NCBI GenBank assembly: GCA_036503775.1
Contig: DASXWH010000269.1
Span: 7,628-71,627 of the forward strand
Reading direction: 5' to 3'
Origin: Ohtaekwangia sp036503775
GTDB taxonomy: Bacteria; Bacteroidota; Bacteroidia; Cytophagales; Cyclobacteriaceae
DNA: 64,000 nt
In this document: positions 15,401 to 23,454 of the stretch, one piece after another
Numbering within the stretch: position 1 is the first letter of the stretch
How the letters are laid out: each line of letters opens with the position of its first letter
The notes under the pieces: generated by a model
The model's database searches: none
Told to the model about the DNA's origin: nothing
Seen by the model: only the letters and a program-made list of their open reading frames with translations
Translations under genes and position numbers: made by a program

Positions 15401-17800
15401 GATGTATATGTAGGGGGGCAACGCGAGGCTGCCTTCAGTATTGAGAACAATGGAACTGATCTTTTAACAGTCACTTCCCTCACCATAGGAAATTCAAATT
15501 ATACGATTAGCAATAACAACGCACCATTCAGTCTCAATCCCGGTGAAACAAGAGAGTTCAGTGTTATATTCAGACCCGTTACACCTGGTACGTTTAATAC
15601 AACGCTTAGTATTTTAAGTAATGATGCGGATCAGGGAAACTTATCCATTCCGGTTACCGGCAGGGGTTTGTTTAATCCATTAGCTGTTACACCTTCGTCA
15701 TTGAGCGAGGCATTGCTTAGCGGTCAGCAGGTGACACGTCAAATCACTATTCGAAACACGGGAAGCTCATCATTGATGTGGAATGCAAGAACTACAGGTT
15801 TGGGATTTTCTTCCCTGGAAGCGCAGCTGAATAGCCTGAACACGAATTATCAGAATATAACATCCAGCATTCCTTCCAGGTATGATTTTTACGAAGGAGA
15901 GAGCAACTACTATATAAGCGATGGAGGCAATGATATGTATGATGGTGGAAATTATCTGACTACAAATTTAGCTTCACAGTATATAAACTACACCAATGGT
16001 GTTATTACGCAGGGCACCCAGTTTGGCTTGGAGGGTGCGTATTTTACAGTAAAATACCCGGGGTTGTTTGTGCTGGTTGCTGATGCATCAATCGAATCGT
16101 TTACAATCGAAGGTAACCTGGGCGCGGATGGCTCGGGTAATGTAGATGCTGCGGTGCTCCAGGTCACACGGGGTGGCAGGTCATTTAAAGGATTTGTAAA
16201 ACGGGTTTATAATGCGTGGGATCCTTCGGTGAACCATCTAATCATCGTGGAAGACAGAGGTCAGAGCAGTCATGAATATTCGTCTTCAACAGATTCTGAT
16301 TTTCATCGTGTAAACGGACTTGGCAGTGTAAATAGAATCTACTACCTGTTATTTGCCGGAAGCAACGGTACCTACATCGATAATGCAGCTATTCAAACGA
16401 TCATGAATACCTTCCTCGCGTCAGTGAACGAAGGGGTTTCGTGGTTAACCCTGAGCAAAACAACGGGCACATTGACCAGCAATTCAAGCGAGAGTGTGAA
16501 CGTAACGTTTGATGCCACAGGACTTGACGGTGGTACTCACACGGCATCCATACTCGTGAATGATAATACACCAGAAAAAGAACCTGTAGTAGTTCCTGTT
16601 ACGCTGGATGTTACGGGAACACCGGATATTGAACTCCCTCAAACCAGTCTGGAATTCAATGATGTTTATATTGGTAATGCCACCAGCAGAATTCTTACGA
16701 TCAATAACAGGGGTAACGATGCATTGACGATTAATGCTACATCAACGAATCTTCAATTCACACTTAACGCCAGTGCGTTTACAATCTTACCACGACAGAG
16801 TGTCGATGTTGAGGTCACGTTTGTGCCCGTACAACCCGGAGTACAAACGGGAAAGATCCTGATTCAGTGTAATGACCCTGATGAATCCAATGCCGAGGTA
16901 TCGTTATCAGGTATTGGTAAGACTCCACCTCTGGCTGAGTTTTTACCAGATACCATATACAGTCAGTTAATCATGGGTGATCGGGAAAAGGTGATTTTAA
17001 AAATACGAAACATTGGCGGTGACGATATGATGTGGAGCATAGCCGATACATGGGCAACGCCAAGCTGGCTCTCACTCTCCAGTACAAGCGGCATGCTTTC
17101 ACCAAATAGTGAAACGGCAATCATCACCACCATTGATGCGCTAAACCTTTTTATGGGTGAATATTCGTATACGTTAAGAGTAAATTATAACGGGCCTAAT
17201 TCTTCGGCTATCGTACCAGTCATTGTTTCTGTATCGTATAATCATACGCCAATTGTAGTTGATACTCCTGATGATCGTACACTACCCCTGAATGATCCCG
17301 GGATATGGATAAACCTGGCTGAGTATTTCCTGGATGAAGATGGTGAACCGCTATCATACTATGTAGAGGCAAACGAAGAAATGCTTAATACTTCCATCCT
17401 GGGAAGCTCTTTGAAAATTGTACCGCTGGCTGTAGGTGAAGCTCAGGTAAATATTTGGGCAGTTGATGCTTTAGGTGAACGGGCTGATACAGACTTTAAT
17501 GTAGTGATAACAAACATTACAGATGTGGAAAGGGAAATGCTGGTTTACAGGTTCCACAATTACCCCAATCCTTTTTCAGGGAAAACAACGATTGGTTATA
17601 CCTTAAAATCAAAAGGCCATGTCCGGTTGATTGTTGAAGATATTACAGGGAAGGAAGTTGACACCATTCTGGATGAAGAGCAGGTTGCCGGTGACAAGGT
17701 TGTAGAGTATGATAATCCTTCACTTGGAAACGGAATGTTCATTTGTCGTATGCTGATTAATGGAAAGCCAGCAGGAGTATTGAAAATGATAAAATACTAA
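12446..17800 (+). CDS. Secreted subtilisin-family (S8) protease with Ig-like modules and type IX sorting domain
   Basis: A 1784-residue exported protein. Signal peptide 1-24. Residues about 25-150 form a propeptide-like region. The S8 domain has the triad D193 (AVIDGGID), H247 (HGTHVAG) and S426 (SGTSMACP). Then follow an Fn3 domain (about 493-600); three copies of an Ig-like module (from about 606, 1081 and 1495), each with an IRNTG/IRNIG strand; two ASH (Hydin-like) domains (about 972-1075 and 1391-1492); a cadherin-like segment (1598-1689) and a C-terminal T9SS domain with YPNPF at 1706-1710. Modules 1 and 2 are interrupted by a propeller-like region (about 699-912) and an unrecognised domain (about 1119-1329). 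It is probably anchored at or released from the cell surface and degrades proteins. Confidence 0.93.
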   Translation: MRSVTQTVVITVLFVFTVLNAFSQGNRPGVIRVKIRSEVASQINSGRLASHQFGISSVDEVSEQIGVTGVRRLFRPAGVYEKAHQKFGLHLWYEISFKEQISVSSALAAYKNLSVFEVVEPCREYRLIEPQQQVNPSVTPQALTGPTNDPSFGLQWHYSNTGQSGGTPGADISLPQAWSVQTGNPDVVVAVIDGGIDINHPDLRASLWINTDEVPGNNIDDDLNGYVDDVNGYGFGDNTGTIFPHYHGTHVAGTIGAVTNNNIGVAGIAGGSATGNGARLMSCAGFGSFGVGGFEDAMVYAADNGAVISQNSWGGGGTAIEAAIDYFIARAGLDNRDANFDNNIQIGPMAGGIVIFAAGNSSTTDPSIGYPASYSPVMAVASMDHNDQKSGFSNYGTWVDIAAPGSDVYSTYPVDLGSYAYLSGTSMACPHVSGVAALIISQFKAQGYSPELVWDRLQFTADNVDSRNPNYVGMLGSGRLNAYQALQTPDDIPPAAITTLEIAQAKLTSMVLRWVATGSSGQEGAASQYELRYSTQPINSGNFNSATLITGLSRPKNSGSLEEFEASGLQHSTRYYFALKARDFFGNVSTISNVVNASTLQPPVIVVTPTSLTENLLSGQTSTRQLSIRNTGASDLLLKISSSSSLLSGRKRSAMLKAMPPVEYKGPRSTLPYKTILDVDAEKDNSQVKSSSPKPQSTGRLFSLNFSTGQIVELDTDDGSIISGFSAPESFSGGPEGLAFDGSYIYFVNNFGTRTIYKIDPTSGVVESTLQLSQVQNIDALASSGKLLYALDYNLGVIYEIDFEEGEVLRTIDPTVYIIGGMSFGGSRSTLFVSNGQSAIYELDIETGSVVNSFSPTGTIYGLGYSAAAGVLFAANVSYGRLDIYDPDTGQLLRTISSVNTSALTSDEAGGAWLKPDESVSVVHAGETVNVPVLFDATGLYGGTYHGDIKIKSNDPVTPLVTIPATLHVTGAPNLVVNYESFAFGDVYVGGQREAAFSIENNGTDLLTVTSLTIGNSNYTISNNNAPFSLNPGETREFSVIFRPVTPGTFNTTLSILSNDADQGNLSIPVTGRGLFNPLAVTPSSLSEALLSGQQVTRQITIRNTGSSSLMWNARTTGLGFSSLEAQLNSLNTNYQNITSSIPSRYDFYEGESNYYISDGGNDMYDGGNYLTTNLASQYINYTNGVITQGTQFGLEGAYFTVKYPGLFVLVADASIESFTIEGNLGADGSGNVDAAVLQVTRGGRSFKGFVKRVYNAWDPSVNHLIIVEDRGQSSHEYSSSTDSDFHRVNGLGSVNRIYYLLFAGSNGTYIDNAAIQTIMNTFLASVNEGVSWLTLSKTTGTLTSNSSESVNVTFDATGLDGGTHTASILVNDNTPEKEPVVVPVTLDVTGTPDIELPQTSLEFNDVYIGNATSRILTINNRGNDALTINATSTNLQFTLNASAFTILPRQSVDVEVTFVPVQPGVQTGKILIQCNDPDESNAEVSLSGIGKTPPLAEFLPDTIYSQLIMGDREKVILKIRNIGGDDMMWSIADTWATPSWLSLSSTSGMLSPNSETAIITTIDALNLFMGEYSYTLRVNYNGPNSSAIVPVIVSVSYNHTPIVVDTPDDRTLPLNDPGIWINLAEYFLDEDGEPLSYYVEANEEMLNTSILGSSLKIVPLAVGEAQVNIWAVDALGERADTDFNVVITNITDVEREMLVYRFHNYPNPFSGKTTIGYTLKSKGHVRLIVEDITGKEVDTILDEEQVAGDKVVEYDNPSLGNGMFICRMLINGKPAGVLKMIKY

Positions 17801-17835
17801 CCCTGCTTTCTGGTATTGTTGAAGCTGTATTTCCG

Positions 17836-17865
17836 GATGGTTTCTGAGGTACCTCAGAAACCATC
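17836..17865. repeat. 30-bp perfect palindrome downstream of the protease gene
   Basis: The two halves are exact reverse complements centred on GGTACC at 17848-17853. It lies 36 bases after the protease stop. Transcribed, it would form a long hairpin; the tract after it (TTAATTAT) is only modestly U-rich, so it may act as a terminator or mRNA 3'-end stabiliser, or bind a dimeric protein. Confidence 0.8.
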
Positions 17866-18020
17866 TTAATTATAGGGTGATTTTGTTTTAGTCCCATTTA
17901 AAGTGAGCAGACTAGTCCAATATCGTGATTGTGCCATCTGAAAGCCGGATTTTCCGTTGTTAAAAACCAGAATACCATCGTGCATGGGGAAGCGTTAAAA
18001 CTGTTTAACTTTATCCGCGC

Positions 18021-20012
18021 ATGAGTTTTTTATATCCTTCTTTTTTGTGGGCGCTTGGCGTGCTGCTTATTCCGGTAATTATCCATCTTTTTAATTTCAG
18101 AAAGACAACGCGGATCTATTTTTCGAATACCCGCTTTTTAAAGCAGGTCAAGGAAGCTTCTTCAGCTAAACGAAAACTTAAACACTACCTCGTTCTTGCT
18201 TCACGGTTGTTGTTTTTATTGTTTCTGGTTCTCACTTTTTGTCAGCCTTTCATTCCCGCACAGGAGCAGTTGAATAACCGTAACATGATCCTTTACCTGG
18301 ATAATTCTCAAAGTATGTCAGGCCGTATGGCCGACAATACAAGAGGATTGGATGCCGGAATTAATTTTATTGAAAGCATCATAGAGGTGTTTCCGGCTGA
18401 CACACGGTATAAATTGATCACGAATGATTTTGCTCCATTCTCCAACTCGTTTAAAGCAAAAAAGGAAATTTTAGATCTGTTAGCTCAGGTACGTCTTTCA
18501 CCGGTAAGCAGGACAATGACGCAGGTACTTGACCGCATCAAGCAGGATGGCGCCTCTGGCGATCGGGAAGTATTTTGGATTTCCGACTTTCAGAAATCTA
18601 CCATGGGTCCTCTGCCATCAATACTTGACTCTACTTTGCACATGCATTTGGTCCCCGTATTTTATCCAGCGGTGTCAAATGTGTTTGTTGATTCAGTGTA
18701 TCTCGATAATCCATTCGCAGCGGGTGGTGAAAAGAATACACTTCGGGTCAGAATGCATAATGATGGCATTAAACCGGTGGATCAGCTGAATGTAAAACTT
18801 ACCATCAGTGGTGTTCAGGCAGGTGTAGCTACAGTAAACATCCAGCCTAAAAGTGTGGGTGAAGTAGCCTTTGATCTTACTACTAACTTATCGGGCCTAA
18901 ACCGGGGGCAGATCAGCTTTAATGATTTTCCGATAACTTTTGATAATACATTTTACCTCACCCTTAATTTCACCGATAAAATCCGGATTGTAGAAGTGTA
19001 TGGCTCCGGTACACCCGATGTGATTTCAAAAGTGTATGGTAACCGGGAAGTATTTTACTATCGGGGATTTTCAATTGATAATTTCAATTATGATGAACTG
19101 AATGAAGCTGATCTGGTTGTTGTAAACGGGTTGAATACTATTGATCCTTCACTTTCACAAGCCATCAGCGATTATGTAGCCAAGGCAGGAGCAGTACTGG
19201 TCATTCCGGGTGCGCAGCCCGATGCCGGAAGTTTCAGTAATATGGTTCAGCTACCGCTGAAAGTAATTGACAATACCGCCCAGGCTGAACTTGACCGACC
19301 CGATTTCACCAATCCATTTTTTGAAAATGTATTTGAAGAAAAATCAATCTCACTACTGATGCCAAAAGCCAGCAAAGTTGTGGATTGGGGAAATGACCGT
19401 TCAGCCATACTTCGGTTCAAAAATGATGTACCCTTTTTATCACGCTTCAATCGTTTCGGAACTGTATACCTGATGTCGTGTGCGCTGCAGCCGGCTTTTA
19501 CAGATTTCTATAACCACGCATTGTTTGTGCCCGTGATGTACCGCATAGCAGCTGCCAGTAAAAGGAATACCATCAAACCTTATTACAATTTATCGGAAAG
19601 CTTTATCCAGCTGCGCGTGGAAAATTTGTCGGAAGATATTCCGTTGAAGCTGTCGGGAAAGGAGGAGATTATTCCCGTCCAGCGCAAGGTGGGTGAAAAT
19701 GTATTTCTGGATATTCCCCGGTTCTCGATGTCAGAAGGTTTCTATAAAGTTGTATCGAAGCAGGATACGGTCGGCTTACTGGCGTTTAATCTCAGCCGGA
19801 ATGAATCACTGATGGATCAATTCACAGCAGGTGATATTGTAAAAAGTATAGGTGCCGGGAATAATGTCAGTATTTTTGAAGCTCGTACCACGGGTGCTTT
19901 CAGCAACGAAATAAAGGAGCGATATTTGGGCACGCCTTTATGGAAATATGCCCTTATCCTGGCCATATGCTTCGTGATGGCGGAGATTCTGCTGATTCGC
20001 TTTCTAAAATAG
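18021..20012 (+). CDS. BatA-type membrane protein with vWA-like domain
   Basis: A 663-residue protein. The N-terminus (MSFLYPSFLWALGVLLIPVIIHLFNFRKTTRIYFSNTRFL) is the BatA N-terminal domain: one span, then a conserved basic juxtamembrane stretch, then a second span near residues 58-76. A vWA-like fold follows, with MILYLDNSQSMSG (DxSxS metal motif) around residues 89-102. The long middle and C-terminal part is beta-rich, and a last span near residues 640-660 (YALILAICFVMAEILLI) gives the topology of large Bacteroidota BatA-domain proteins. Function is not established; proposed roles are in stress tolerance and envelope integrity. A dihydroorotase-like gene starts six bases after its stop, an arrangement I recall as common in this phylum. 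Confidence 0.85.
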   Translation: MSFLYPSFLWALGVLLIPVIIHLFNFRKTTRIYFSNTRFLKQVKEASSAKRKLKHYLVLASRLLFLLFLVLTFCQPFIPAQEQLNNRNMILYLDNSQSMSGRMADNTRGLDAGINFIESIIEVFPADTRYKLITNDFAPFSNSFKAKKEILDLLAQVRLSPVSRTMTQVLDRIKQDGASGDREVFWISDFQKSTMGPLPSILDSTLHMHLVPVFYPAVSNVFVDSVYLDNPFAAGGEKNTLRVRMHNDGIKPVDQLNVKLTISGVQAGVATVNIQPKSVGEVAFDLTTNLSGLNRGQISFNDFPITFDNTFYLTLNFTDKIRIVEVYGSGTPDVISKVYGNREVFYYRGFSIDNFNYDELNEADLVVVNGLNTIDPSLSQAISDYVAKAGAVLVIPGAQPDAGSFSNMVQLPLKVIDNTAQAELDRPDFTNPFFENVFEEKSISLLMPKASKVVDWGNDRSAILRFKNDVPFLSRFNRFGTVYLMSCALQPAFTDFYNHALFVPVMYRIAAASKRNTIKPYYNLSESFIQLRVENLSEDIPLKLSGKEEIIPVQRKVGENVFLDIPRFSMSEGFYKVVSKQDTVGLLAFNLSRNESLMDQFTAGDIVKSIGAGNNVSIFEARTTGAFSNEIKERYLGTPLWKYALILAICFVMAEILLIRFLK

Positions 20013-20018
20013 AGATTG

Positions 20019-21278
20019 ATGAAAATCTTAATCCAGGCACCCCAAATTCTCGATCCAAACTCTCACTTCCATCAAAAAGAAAAAAATGTACTGATCAGCA
20101 ATGGCCGTATTGTTGAAATCGGTGATAAGAACTACACAGCCGACAAGGTGATTAAAGCGGAAGGAATGAAGCTTTCCCTGGGTTGGTTTGACCTGGGAAC
20201 ATTTGTAGGTGATCCCGGACTGGAACATAAAGAAGATATAGACTCTGCCTCCAAAGCAGCAGCAGCCGGAGGGTTTACTGAACTGGCTATTTTACCGAAT
20301 ACGGTACCTTCCATCCAGACCAAAAATGAGATCGGATACCTGACCAAAGGCAATGATAACCGTTTAGTTCAGATCCACCCGCTGGCTTCCGTAACCCGGA
20401 ACAATAAGGGAGAGGAACTCACTGAAATGATCGACCTGCATGAAGCGGGAGCAGTCGCTTTTACCGATGGTTTGAAACCCATCTGGCATACCGACATCCT
20501 GCTGAAGTCCCTCCAATACCTGCAAAAATTTGATGGGCTACTGATAGATCACCCCGAAGACATTTGGCTGAGCCTGTTCGGACAAATGCATGAAGGGATC
20601 AACAGCACCATGCTGGGTTTAAAAGGACTTCCCCGCATTGCCGAAGATCTGGTGGTGAGCAAGAATCTGGAATTGCTCGGTTATGCAGGTGGTAGATTAC
20701 ATTTTTCGAAAATATCGTCTGGCAAAGCCGTAGAACTTATACGAATTGCGAAAAAGAAACTCCATGTAAGTTGTGACATCACGGCTTACCAGGCACTGAT
20801 GGATGACAGCCTCCTTTCTGATTTTGATACCAATTATAAAGTGAATCCGCCACTGCGTGAAAAGAGTGATAACGATGCACTTATCAAAGCGTTGAAAGAT
20901 GGAACGATCGATGTGCTGACTTCAGGCCATGTGCCGCAGGACGAAGAAAGCAAAAACCTGGAATTCGATCTGGCAGATTTTGGTATTATCAATTTGCAAA
21001 CCTTTGGAGCTAACCTGGTGATGTTATCTAAATTTGTGGAGTGGCCCGTGCTGATAGAGAAAGTAACAGTCAACCCACGGAAACTCTTGAATCTTGAAGT
21101 GCCTAAAATCGACATCGATCAGAAAGCCAATCTTACTCTTTTTGATCCCGAGCAGATATGGACATTCGATGAGAAGTCTAATCTTTCCCGATCCAAAAAT
21201 TCTCCCTGGCTGGGAAAAGAAATTACCGGTAAAGTAGTAGCTGTGTTTAACAATAACCGGCAACGGATAGACGATTGA
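20019..21278 (+). CDS. Dihydroorotase-like protein, probably catalytically inactive
   Basis: A 419-residue amidohydrolase-fold protein of the PyrC type I layout (TTG at 20016 and ATG at 20019; ATG chosen). The fold blocks PGLEHKEDIDSASKAAAAGGFTELA, KVNPPLREKSDNDAL and DGTIDVLTSGHVPQDEESKNLEFDLADFGI are clear. The metal ligands are not: the HxH of D-x-H-x-H is replaced by WFDLGTF, the PHH block reads ITAYQAL, the histidine of H-x-x-H-x-S reads LHFSKIS, and the catalytic aspartate of TDHAPH reads TSGHVPQ. It therefore resembles PyrX-type partners that stabilise aspartate transcarbamoylase without activity. A true dihydroorotase should exist elsewhere in the genome. It lies between batA-like and DUF4199 genes. 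Confidence 0.85.
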   Translation: MKILIQAPQILDPNSHFHQKEKNVLISNGRIVEIGDKNYTADKVIKAEGMKLSLGWFDLGTFVGDPGLEHKEDIDSASKAAAAGGFTELAILPNTVPSIQTKNEIGYLTKGNDNRLVQIHPLASVTRNNKGEELTEMIDLHEAGAVAFTDGLKPIWHTDILLKSLQYLQKFDGLLIDHPEDIWLSLFGQMHEGINSTMLGLKGLPRIAEDLVVSKNLELLGYAGGRLHFSKISSGKAVELIRIAKKKLHVSCDITAYQALMDDSLLSDFDTNYKVNPPLREKSDNDALIKALKDGTIDVLTSGHVPQDEESKNLEFDLADFGIINLQTFGANLVMLSKFVEWPVLIEKVTVNPRKLLNLEVPKIDIDQKANLTLFDPEQIWTFDEKSNLSRSKNSPWLGKEITGKVVAVFNNNRQRIDD

Positions 21279-21304
21279 TTATAGTCCAGCAACCCTGATT
21301 GCAA

Positions 21305-21826
21305 ATGAAGCTCCTTTTAAAAGTATCGTTCCGCTATGGTATTGTGGCTGGATTTTTATCCATTGTCCTGCTGCTTACTTTGTTTTATCTGGATCGGCAT
21401 CCGTTTATGATAGCGCCTTTTCTGGACTTCAGAATTCTGCTGTTCGGTATTCTTATTTTCTTCAGCCTGAAAGAATTCAGAGACTATCATCAGGATGGAA
21501 TTTTGTATTTCTGGCAGGGTATGATCGGCAGTGCAGTGATCGTATTTACCGCGTTGATCCTGTCATCAATAGGTCTGCAGATATTTGGTATGGCTCAACC
21601 GGATTTCGTCACCTCTTACGTTACACAAGCCACGACCTATTTGAAAACCATTCCCCAGGAAACCATCGAACAAATCGGTAAGGAAAACTATGAGCGTAAT
21701 TTAAAGGATTTGTCATCGACCAATATGTCAATGCTGACTATAACGTATTTTATCCATGGCATTGTCATCGGCTTTTTTGTCAGCATTATTTTATCCGTAA
21801 TTTTAAGAAAGCAACCAAAAAATTAA
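21305..21826 (+). CDS. DUF4199 domain-containing membrane protein (copy 1)
   Basis: ATG 21305 (MKLLLKVSFRYGIVAGFLS) is chosen over an upstream TTG at 21299. The 173-residue product shows four hydrophobic spans (about residues 12-30, 38-56, 68-92 and 146-168) and a soluble segment between spans 3 and 4 that is rich in charged residues. The order of spans and the pattern FSLKEFRDYHQDGILYFWQGMIGS fit DUF4199, an uncharacterised Bacteroidota inner-membrane family. It is 26 bases after the dihydroorotase-like gene and six before its paralogue. Confidence 0.75.
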   Translation: MKLLLKVSFRYGIVAGFLSIVLLLTLFYLDRHPFMIAPFLDFRILLFGILIFFSLKEFRDYHQDGILYFWQGMIGSAVIVFTALILSSIGLQIFGMAQPDFVTSYVTQATTYLKTIPQETIEQIGKENYERNLKDLSSTNMSMLTITYFIHGIVIGFFVSIILSVILRKQPKN

Positions 21827-21832
21827 ACCTCT

Positions 21833-22387
21833 ATGGAAAATTCACAAGATCAGGTATCAAGCCCCGTTCAACATGCTTTGCGTTCAGGAGCAATAATGGG
21901 AGCTATTAGCATAATACTTACGCTCCTGTTGTATGTTGTTGATTATTCTCTTCTGGCCGATTGGAAAGTTGGGATATTCATGATTCTTATTTTCCTGGGA
22001 TATGTTATTTATGCTGGCATAAGCTATCGTAAAGAAGTTGGTGGCTACCTGGGCTATGGTAAAGCTTTTCAACACGGATTTATCACCCTTGCATTGGGCG
22101 GAATTATAGGGGTTATCTTCGGTATCATATTATATAACGTAATCGACACAGAGCTTCCTCAGAAAATAACAGATGCAGCCATTGAAAACGCTGAGGCAAT
22201 GATGGAGCGCTTTAATACACCTCAGGATAAGATAGACGAACAATTGGATAAAATGAAGGTCGATATGCCTAACAATTATACTGTGGTGGGGCATTTAAAA
22301 GGTTATCTCTGGGCATTATTGGTTTATGCCATTATCAGTTCGATAACATCATTGATTGTTAGACGGAGTCCTCCTGAGTCGATATAA
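21833..22387 (+). CDS. DUF4199 domain-containing membrane protein (copy 2)
   Basis: A 184-residue paralogue of the preceding gene: spans near residues 18-38, 45-62, 80-104 and 154-176, with GISYRKEVGGYLGYGKAFQHGFITLALGGIIG matching the conserved stretch of DUF4199. The hydrophilic loop (about 105-150) carries a conserved-looking amphipathic helix with MMERFNTPQDKIDEQLDKMK. A glycosyltransferase gene starts four bases after the stop. Position suggests a role in an envelope polysaccharide or lipid step, but no function is known. Confidence 0.8.
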   Translation: MENSQDQVSSPVQHALRSGAIMGAISIILTLLLYVVDYSLLADWKVGIFMILIFLGYVIYAGISYRKEVGGYLGYGKAFQHGFITLALGGIIGVIFGIILYNVIDTELPQKITDAAIENAEAMMERFNTPQDKIDEQLDKMKVDMPNNYTVVGHLKGYLWALLVYAIISSITSLIVRRSPPESI

Positions 22388-22391
22388 GTAA

Positions 22392-23384
22392 ATGACACAA
22401 AACAATTTGCAGATTTCTGTAATCGTTCCGGCAAAAGACGAAGAGGAGTCACTCCCAGAACTATGCCAATGGATAAGCCGTGTGATGCAAGCGCACGGCT
22501 TTTCGTATGAAATTATATTCATCGATGATGGAAGTACGGATGGCACGTGGAATAAAATTCATGAACTGAACGAATTAAATCCACAGGTCAAAGGCATTCG
22601 GTTTAACCGCAATTTTGGTAAATCTGCGGCTCTTCAAACCGGCTTTCGTGAAGCCAAAGGCAAAGTAGTTATCACTATGGATGCCGATCTGCAAGACAGC
22701 CCGGATGAGATCCCGGCTCTTTACAAAATGGTGACCGATGACGGCTATCACCTGGTTTCCGGATGGAAAAAGAAACGGCACGATCCGATTTCAAAAACCA
22801 TCCCGTCACGGTTCTTCAATTACATCACGCGAAAAATTTCGGGTATCAAACTGCATGATTTTAACTGTGGGCTGAAAGCATATCAGTCAACCGTAGTAAA
22901 GAACATAACGGTATATGGTGAAATGCACCGGTATATTCCGGTGATCGCCAAGTGGGCTGGGTTTACACGCATTTCTGAAAAAATAGTTGAGCACCGTGAG
23001 CGTAAATACGGGTATACCAAATTCGGACTTGAACGATTCATCAATGGTTTCCTTGATCTGTTGTCCATCACTTTTGTAAGCCGGTTCAGGCAGAAGCCCA
23101 TGCACTTCTTTGGAACGTGGGGAACACTTTCCTTCCTGATCGGATTTATTTTTACGGCTAAATTATTCTGGGATAAGATGAATTCACTTTTCATCGCCAA
23201 AGTACCCATGAAACGTGAGATCACGGAGCAACCGCTGTTCTATCTCGCACTTGTAGCTGTCGTTATTGGTGTACAACTTTTTGTAACAGGCTTCCTGGCC
23301 GAAATGTTTGCCATGCAATCTCTCTCCAAGCGCGATTACCTGATCATTGAAAAGGTAGGATTAAATGAACAGGTGAAAGTTTAA
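22392..23384 (+). CDS. Family 2 glycosyltransferase (GtrB/DPM1-like)
   Basis: A 330-residue enzyme with a GT-A domain at residues 8-230: ISVIVPAKDEEESLPEL, FIDDGSTDGTW, the DxD motif MDADLQD (D97-D99) and the acceptor-site block HDFNCGLKAY. Two C-terminal spans (about residues 245-265 and 285-310) give the topology of undecaprenyl/dolichyl-phosphate mannose or glucose synthases such as GtrB. The reaction is most likely transfer of a sugar from a nucleotide to undecaprenyl phosphate at the cytoplasmic face. It ends directly at an imperfect palindrome that separates it from the next glycosyltransferase. Confidence 0.9.
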   Translation: MTQNNLQISVIVPAKDEEESLPELCQWISRVMQAHGFSYEIIFIDDGSTDGTWNKIHELNELNPQVKGIRFNRNFGKSAALQTGFREAKGKVVITMDADLQDSPDEIPALYKMVTDDGYHLVSGWKKKRHDPISKTIPSRFFNYITRKISGIKLHDFNCGLKAYQSTVVKNITVYGEMHRYIPVIAKWAGFTRISEKIVEHRERKYGYTKFGLERFINGFLDLLSITFVSRFRQKPMHFFGTWGTLSFLIGFIFTAKLFWDKMNSLFIAKVPMKREITEQPLFYLALVAVVIGVQLFVTGFLAEMFAMQSLSKRDYLIIEKVGLNEQVKV

Positions 23385-23453
23385 GGTCTAAAGTTTTCGG
23401 TTTAGTGCCCATTGTATAAGTCTGTAAGTAACTTTAGACTTTAAACCTTAAAC
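23380..23453. repeat. Imperfect palindrome between two glycosyltransferase genes
   Basis: A left arm at 23380-23395 (TTTAAGGTCTAAAGTT) and a right arm at 23430-23453 (ending CTTTAGACTTTAAACC then TTAAAC) are complementary apart from one inserted block. The right arm runs into the TTG start of the next gene. The unit resembles the element at 43905-43975 (shared words CCTTAAAC and AGACTT). Confidence 0.55.
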
Positions 23454-23454
23454 G

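Noticed and set aside
17801..18020. A gene or RNA between the protease and the BatA-type gene
   Set aside because: The 220 bases hold the palindrome and otherwise short, stop-rich frames with no coding signature.
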